Below are positions 6,873 through 10,931 of a stretch of 10,931 nt of DNA, one piece after another. The translations under genes were made by a program, and so were the position numbers. The DNA is from Cyclobacteriaceae bacterium (GTDB taxonomy: Bacteria; Bacteroidota; Bacteroidia; Cytophagales; Cyclobacteriaceae). Under the pieces are notes generated by a model. It ran no database searches. It was not told the origin of the DNA and saw nothing but the letters and a program-made list of their open reading frames with translations. The DNA is taken from the NCBI GenBank assembly GCA_025455225.1, contig JALOMY010000057.1, forward strand, positions 1 to 10,931, given 5' to 3'. Positions within the stretch are counted from its first letter, which is position 1; the number at the start of each line of letters is the position of its first letter.

Positions 6873-9239
6873 TTGAACCCTTCAACGATTAAATTCTTAC
6901 GGACCTTGAAAAGCATTGGATTATCGGCATTCTGTCTATTGCACATTTTTTATACTCAGGCGCAGGAAGTTACGCAGACCATTTCCGGAAAAATCACCGA
7001 ACAAGTTTCGGGTAAGGGCGTTGCACAAGCACACATCTCTTTGATCCAAGAGTCTGAGGTTTCATTTCAAACCCTATCCGATGAGCAGGGGAATTTTAAA
7101 ATTGAACAGGTATCCATCGGCCGTTACCGGTTGGAGATTACACACGCTTCCTATTACAATTACAGCACGGAAGTGTTTGTGCAGGCATCAAAAGAACTTT
7201 CAATAAGCATTAATCTGCGGGAACGCGTTTACCAGCTGGATGAAGTTCAGGTGGTTGCCTCCGGTGCAGGTGTTACCAGTATTCCAGGCATTACTGAACT
7301 CAGTATTGAAAAAGCAACCCGGCTTGCTGCCAATTATTATGATCCGGTTCGGGTGAGCACTGCCTACCCGGGCGTGCTTGTAGCCAACGACCAGAACAAT
7401 GCCATCATTGTCCGAGGTAATTCACCTGAAGGATTACTGTGGCGGTTAAACGGATTGGATGTATTAAATCCCAATCACCTTTCGAATGCCGGCTCATTAG
7501 GAGACCGCCCGGCTGCCAATGGTGGCGGGGTGAATATGCTCAGTACGCAAATGCTGGGCACTACCAAATTCATCACCGGAAATTATGCACCTTCCTATGG
7601 CAATCTTCAATCGGCCGTTGTTGATATGGAGCTTCGCGAATCCGGCAATCCCGTCATCGCACATACCCTTCAGGCAAGCCTGATCGGCATTGATTATGCC
7701 AGCGAAGGAACTCTTATACCTGACAAACTCAGCTATACCTTTAATGCCCGGTTTTCAACCGTAGGCTTGTTGTCACTTATGGGTATTGACTTCGGTGGTG
7801 AATCCATCAGCTTCAGCGATGCGGCCGGTCAACTGGTCTACCGAACCAAAAATAATGGCATACTCAAAGGATTTTTTGTAATGGGCTACAGCAAAAATGA
7901 TTTTGAATCCAAACCCCAGGACGAATGGGAAGAAGATAAAGACCGGTTCGACATTCAATATGAAGGCAATACAACCATGACCGGCTTAACCTATTCTTCA
8001 CCCTTAAAAGGAGATGCACAACTTAACCTGGGAATAGGCTATTCCAGATCGAAACAAAACCGTTATGCCGATTTTATGGGTAATCCCGATCGGCCGCTAC
8101 GTTGGGATGACCTGCAACAAGACAACCAGTTACTTTCTCAATTTATAACTTACCGTAAGAGGATATCCTCATCAACCTGGCTGGAAGCAGGCAATTATCT
8201 GAATTACTACCAAACCGATTTATTCCTTTATGAATACCCAACCCTTTTCGATTGCCTTTTTTGCGAACAACCCAAAGAAGGTATTGATGATGTCTATTCA
8301 AACTGGCAAAACGCCACCTACTTGCAAGCACAACAGAATCTCGGCAGAAGATGGTTGATAACCGCAGCTTTACGAGGTGTCGGTAACAACCTATATGATA
8401 AGTATTTTTTCGAACCGAGAGTGTCCCTTCAATGGGATATCAGCGAAAAGCAACAGATCAATTTCGCATACACTAATTTCAACCGTCTGCAGTCCCCTTC
8501 CATTTATCTTTCCAACAAAGACCAGGAATTACTTCCAATTCAATCGAATCAATTAACACTAGATTATGCACTTCGCATTTCTGATGATCTTTCCCTTCGA
8601 TCAACTGCCTTTTACCAACATCTTTCGGATGTTCCGGTACAGCCCAATTCAACCTATTCGGTACTTAACCTGATGGAACCTGTCGAGCGAAGAGGATTGA
8701 TAAACGAGGGTGAAGGTGAAAACTACGGTGTGGACCTGATCCTGGAAAAATCATTTTACAACAACTTCTATTTTCTAACCGGTGGAAGCCTTTATCGTTC
8801 AACGTACCGCGATGGCAACAACACCTGGCGTCCAACACGCTTCGATGGAAACTATACCCTTAACCTGAGTGCAGGTAAAGAATGGAGTCGATCAATGAGC
8901 AATGCCCGTAAAAGTTTTGCCATTGATACGCGCTTTCTCTATGTAGGCGGCCTGAATGAAATGCCCATACTCGAAACTTTTTCCGCATGGAGTGGTAAAA
9001 CTGTCTTTAATGAACCCTCCGGTTACTCTGAAAGAATACCGGATTACAAACGATTCGATTTACGGTTAAGCTGGCGTAAGCATAAACCCAACTATACACG
9101 AAGCCTTATCCTGGATATTCAGAATGTGTTTAGCCTGCAGAATGTGGCCTATCATTATTACGATGCCTATAAACTTCAACGATCAACCCAATATAACCTG
9201 GGTATCATACCGGTGCTCGCCTATCGTGTTGAATTCTGA
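6873..9239 (+). CDS. TonB-dependent outer-membrane receptor with carboxypeptidase-like regulatory domain
   Basis: This is a 788-residue predicted outer-membrane beta-barrel transporter. The start is TTG at 6873. An in-frame stop at 6846-6848 and the lack of any nearby ATG leave TTG as the best choice, and it yields a good signal peptide ending near TQAQE (about residue 31). A CarboxypepD_reg-like beta-sandwich follows (about 36-118, with GKGVAQAHI and DEQGNF), then a plug domain (about 145-255, with IIVRGNSPEG and SYGNLQSAVVDM), then the barrel. The protein ends in YRVEF, the terminal aromatic expected of outer-membrane barrels. The plug does not look SusC-like and no SusD gene is adjacent, so a SusCD glycan importer is unlikely. 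The ligand cannot be inferred from sequence. The mature protein has only two cysteines, Cys461 and Cys464, in DCLFCE. The gene converges on the glycosidase gene 7 bases after its stop. Confidence 0.92.
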   Translation: MNPSTIKFLRTLKSIGLSAFCLLHIFYTQAQEVTQTISGKITEQVSGKGVAQAHISLIQESEVSFQTLSDEQGNFKIEQVSIGRYRLEITHASYYNYSTEVFVQASKELSISINLRERVYQLDEVQVVASGAGVTSIPGITELSIEKATRLAANYYDPVRVSTAYPGVLVANDQNNAIIVRGNSPEGLLWRLNGLDVLNPNHLSNAGSLGDRPAANGGGVNMLSTQMLGTTKFITGNYAPSYGNLQSAVVDMELRESGNPVIAHTLQASLIGIDYASEGTLIPDKLSYTFNARFSTVGLLSLMGIDFGGESISFSDAAGQLVYRTKNNGILKGFFVMGYSKNDFESKPQDEWEEDKDRFDIQYEGNTTMTGLTYSSPLKGDAQLNLGIGYSRSKQNRYADFMGNPDRPLRWDDLQQDNQLLSQFITYRKRISSSTWLEAGNYLNYYQTDLFLYEYPTLFDCLFCEQPKEGIDDVYSNWQNATYLQAQQNLGRRWLITAALRGVGNNLYDKYFFEPRVSLQWDISEKQQINFAYTNFNRLQSPSIYLSNKDQELLPIQSNQLTLDYALRISDDLSLRSTAFYQHLSDVPVQPNSTYSVLNLMEPVERRGLINEGEGENYGVDLILEKSFYNNFYFLTGGSLYRSTYRDGNNTWRPTRFDGNYTLNLSAGKEWSRSMSNARKSFAIDTRFLYVGGLNEMPILETFSAWSGKTVFNEPSGYSERIPDYKRFDLRLSWRKHKPNYTRSLILDIQNVFSLQNVAYHYYDAYKLQRSTQYNLGIIPVLAYRVEF

Positions 9240-9246
9240 ATTCCTT

Positions 9247-10931
9247 TCATTTTCTTAACGTGCGACACCCAAAAACCCTTCCGGCTGTTTTGCCAGGATG
9301 CGCCTGAACGCGAACTACAACCTGGTATTTATCTTTAACCAATTCATCAGGGATAGCATACTCAACATCAAAAAATCTTCCGGCCGTTTCCCCGGTTAAT
9401 TCCTGCGTGGCAATTGTTACTCCATCCACCAGGAAATCAAAGCCTCGGTTGCGGTCATCACCAATGTAAGAACAAAGTAATGCATTCGAAGAAGATGGAT
9501 CCACTTTCATGGTAAACTCAAAATAACCACCCAGTCGCACTTCTCTTCCTGCGCGCCCCAATGCATGGCTCACATAAGATCGTTCACTGGCCGTGAGGTT
9601 GTGATCGCGCTCTGGCTGCATCTCACCGATGCGTATGTGATCAATCGTGCGTGATTCAATATCGTTGATGCGTTTTTTCTCGGCTTCGTATTCTGCCTGT
9701 CGCGTAGCCCATGATTCAGGTGTAAAGAAATCCCAGTATACATTATAATACTGTTCATAAGTCTTGTAAAAAGGTATCAGTGTTACATCCTGCGGACGAG
9801 CTACCGCTTGCGTTTGAAAGGTTAATGGCGACCCTGCCACCGGCCTGACCCAATCAGACGCTTGTTTGTTGTTCGTCATCAATACGGTAGTGCCATACAC
9901 AGGATCCGGCATGTCGTTGCCCAACTGGCCGGCCAGCACCAGCGGACCATACAACAAGGCAATGCGATCGGGATTGTCCGGAATACTTTCGGTGTAGATT
10001 GTCATCGGTAATGAAAGTTCTATCGCATCATTATTCTTCCAGTTGCGATTGATCACCACAAAGCCCTCCGGAGAAACGGAAGTCTTCGCAACCTTTCCAT
10101 TGATCCGTACGGTAATGTTTTTACCTGCCCATTTTGGCTGGCGTATCTTTATCGAAAACTTCTGTGTTTTTTCAGTCTGTACAGTCATGCGAACTGTATT
10201 GTCTTCCGGAAACTTCGTTTCCTGACGAATCACGATTTGCTTTTTCTTCCAGTTGAGTTCTGAAGGAATAAACAAGTTAATGATCAAGCTGCCGTCACTG
10301 CCTTCGTAGTAAATACCTTCCGTATACTTGGCGTGGTTCTCCATGCCACTGCCCACACAACAGGTAAAGGTGTTGAACGGGGTACTGAATGTTTTCTTCG
10401 CGCCCATTCGTAAGGGTACAAAGTATGTCATCATGCCATTCTCCGGATTCTGAGAAGCGAGAATGTGGTTGTACAGTGCACGCTCGTAAAAATCACCATA
10501 AGCCGAGGAAGGATTCCAGGAAAACAGATACCGTGTGAGCTTCAGCATATTATACGTATTGCACGTCTCGCAAGTATTGTCGCTTAACCGGTCATTAAGT
10601 TTATCCGGATCACCGCAATATTCATAATTACTATTGCCACCGATAACATAGGTATGATGATTCACCATCGTTTCCCAGAAGAAAGTGGCAATGGTATGAT
10701 CATCAGCGGCAGCGGCCACGGTATAGCGTCTTGCCACACCGGTAACTTTAGGTACATTGGTATTCGAATGTTTGCCCGGCATGGGGTCAATCTTTTTAGC
10801 CAGCTCGCCCAGTACAAACTGATCGTGAAATTTATACGACAAATCAAGGTACTTTTTATTGCCGGTAAGTTCATAGATGTGGACCAGTACATCATTCATA
10901 CCTCCGTACTCGCACTTGCGCATGGTTTCCA
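9247..10931 (-). CDS. GH127/GH146-type beta-L-arabinofuranosidase, N-terminus outside window
   Basis: The frame is open from the window edge to a TGA at 9249-9247. Numbering below starts at the Met at 10923-10921, which is probably internal because the frame continues upstream (Glu-Thr-Met-Arg). The region belongs to the former DUF1680 family, which removes beta-linked L-arabinofuranose. Characterised GH127 HypBA1 uses a Zn bound by one Glu and three Cys, one of which is the nucleophile. Here CETC gives Glu119 and Cys121, FTCCVGSG gives Cys188 and Cys189 (Cys188 the likely nucleophile), and Glu101 in NYEYCG fits the acid/base. A beta-domain follows, with PDRIALLYGPLVLAGQ. Residues about 425-558 form an extra C-terminal beta domain (GEMQPERDHN, FLVDGVTIATQ), probably of DUF6805 type. 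Roughly 200-250 N-terminal residues, including any signal peptide, are missing. GH127 and GH146 cannot be separated by eye. Confidence 0.9.
   Translation of the reverse strand, partial: ETMRKCEYGGMNDVLVHIYELTGNKKYLDLSYKFHDQFVLGELAKKIDPMPGKHSNTNVPKVTGVARRYTVAAAADDHTIATFFWETMVNHHTYVIGGNSNYEYCGDPDKLNDRLSDNTCETCNTYNMLKLTRYLFSWNPSSAYGDFYERALYNHILASQNPENGMMTYFVPLRMGAKKTFSTPFNTFTCCVGSGMENHAKYTEGIYYEGSDGSLIINLFIPSELNWKKKQIVIRQETKFPEDNTVRMTVQTEKTQKFSIKIRQPKWAGKNITVRINGKVAKTSVSPEGFVVINRNWKNNDAIELSLPMTIYTESIPDNPDRIALLYGPLVLAGQLGNDMPDPVYGTTVLMTNNKQASDWVRPVAGSPLTFQTQAVARPQDVTLIPFYKTYEQYYNVYWDFFTPESWATRQAEYEAEKKRINDIESRTIDHIRIGEMQPERDHNLTASERSYVSHALGRAGREVRLGGYFEFTMKVDPSSSNALLCSYIGDDRNRGFDFLVDGVTIATQELTGETAGRFFDVEYAIPDELVKDKYQVVVRVQAHPGKTAGRVFGCRTLRK

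Noticed and set aside
9231..9243. GAATTC repeated across the receptor stop codon.
   Set aside because: Two adjacent hexamers are easily a chance event and have no further structure around them.
10357..10362. The Cys-Cys pair in the glycosidase as a counterpart of the vicinal pair in the dehydrogenase.
   Set aside because: Here the pair is explained by the known Zn-cysteine active site of GH127-type enzymes; the similarity is coincidental.

Overview
The window looks like part of a chromosome from a Bacteroidota bacterium, most likely a Cytophagales-type lineage. The reasons are the large MacB/FtsX-type permease with its typical Bacteroidota N-terminus, a TonB-dependent receptor with an N-terminal carboxypeptidase-regulatory-like domain, the absence of Shine-Dalgarno sequences in front of the genes, moderate GC content, and a GTCATTTCGA-type palindromic repeat of a kind common in this phylum. 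The phylum call rests on gene families. The order is an inference.

Layout: (1) 2-301 (+) is the C-terminal end of a flavin-containing monooxygenase-like protein cut by the window edge. (2) 422-2857 (+) is a complete MacB/FtsX-type ABC transporter permease with no adjacent ATPase gene. (3) 2858-3090 is non-coding and holds two inverted repeats and a possible Bacteroidota-type promoter. (4) 3091-6561 (+) is a 1156-residue predicted lipoprotein joining a ThuA-like domain, a PQQ-type sugar (glucose/sorbosone) dehydrogenase propeller, a PKD domain, a c-type cytochrome and a CBM6-like C-terminus. (5) 6562-6872 is non-coding and carries a 141-bp imperfect palindromic repeat with a GC-rich tandem module nested in one arm, followed by an 11-bp perfect hairpin. 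(6) 6873-9239 (+) is a TonB-dependent outer-membrane receptor that starts at TTG. (7) 9247 to the window end (-) is the C-terminal two thirds or so of a GH127/GH146-type beta-L-arabinofuranosidase with an extra C-terminal domain. It converges on the receptor gene with only 7 bases between the two stop codons.

Working together (inference): the right half reads as an accessory carbohydrate-handling region. A glycosidase that removes beta-linked L-arabinofuranose, an outer-membrane transporter without a SusD partner, and a membrane-anchored sugar oxidase carrying its own heme could act on plant-derived glycans or oxidised sugars at the cell surface. The genes are separated by substantial gaps or lie on opposite strands, so there is no evidence of a single operon. 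The left half (monooxygenase, ABC permease) has no obvious functional link to the right half.

The most notable items are the five-part ThuA/dehydrogenase/cytochrome fusion, whose mature cysteines are all accounted for by a lipid anchor, a vicinal pair beside the predicted PQQ site and a heme site; the nested repeat upstream of the receptor; and a lone CxxC in the receptor barrel. No CRISPR array, tRNA, rRNA, transposase, phage gene or defence system was seen.
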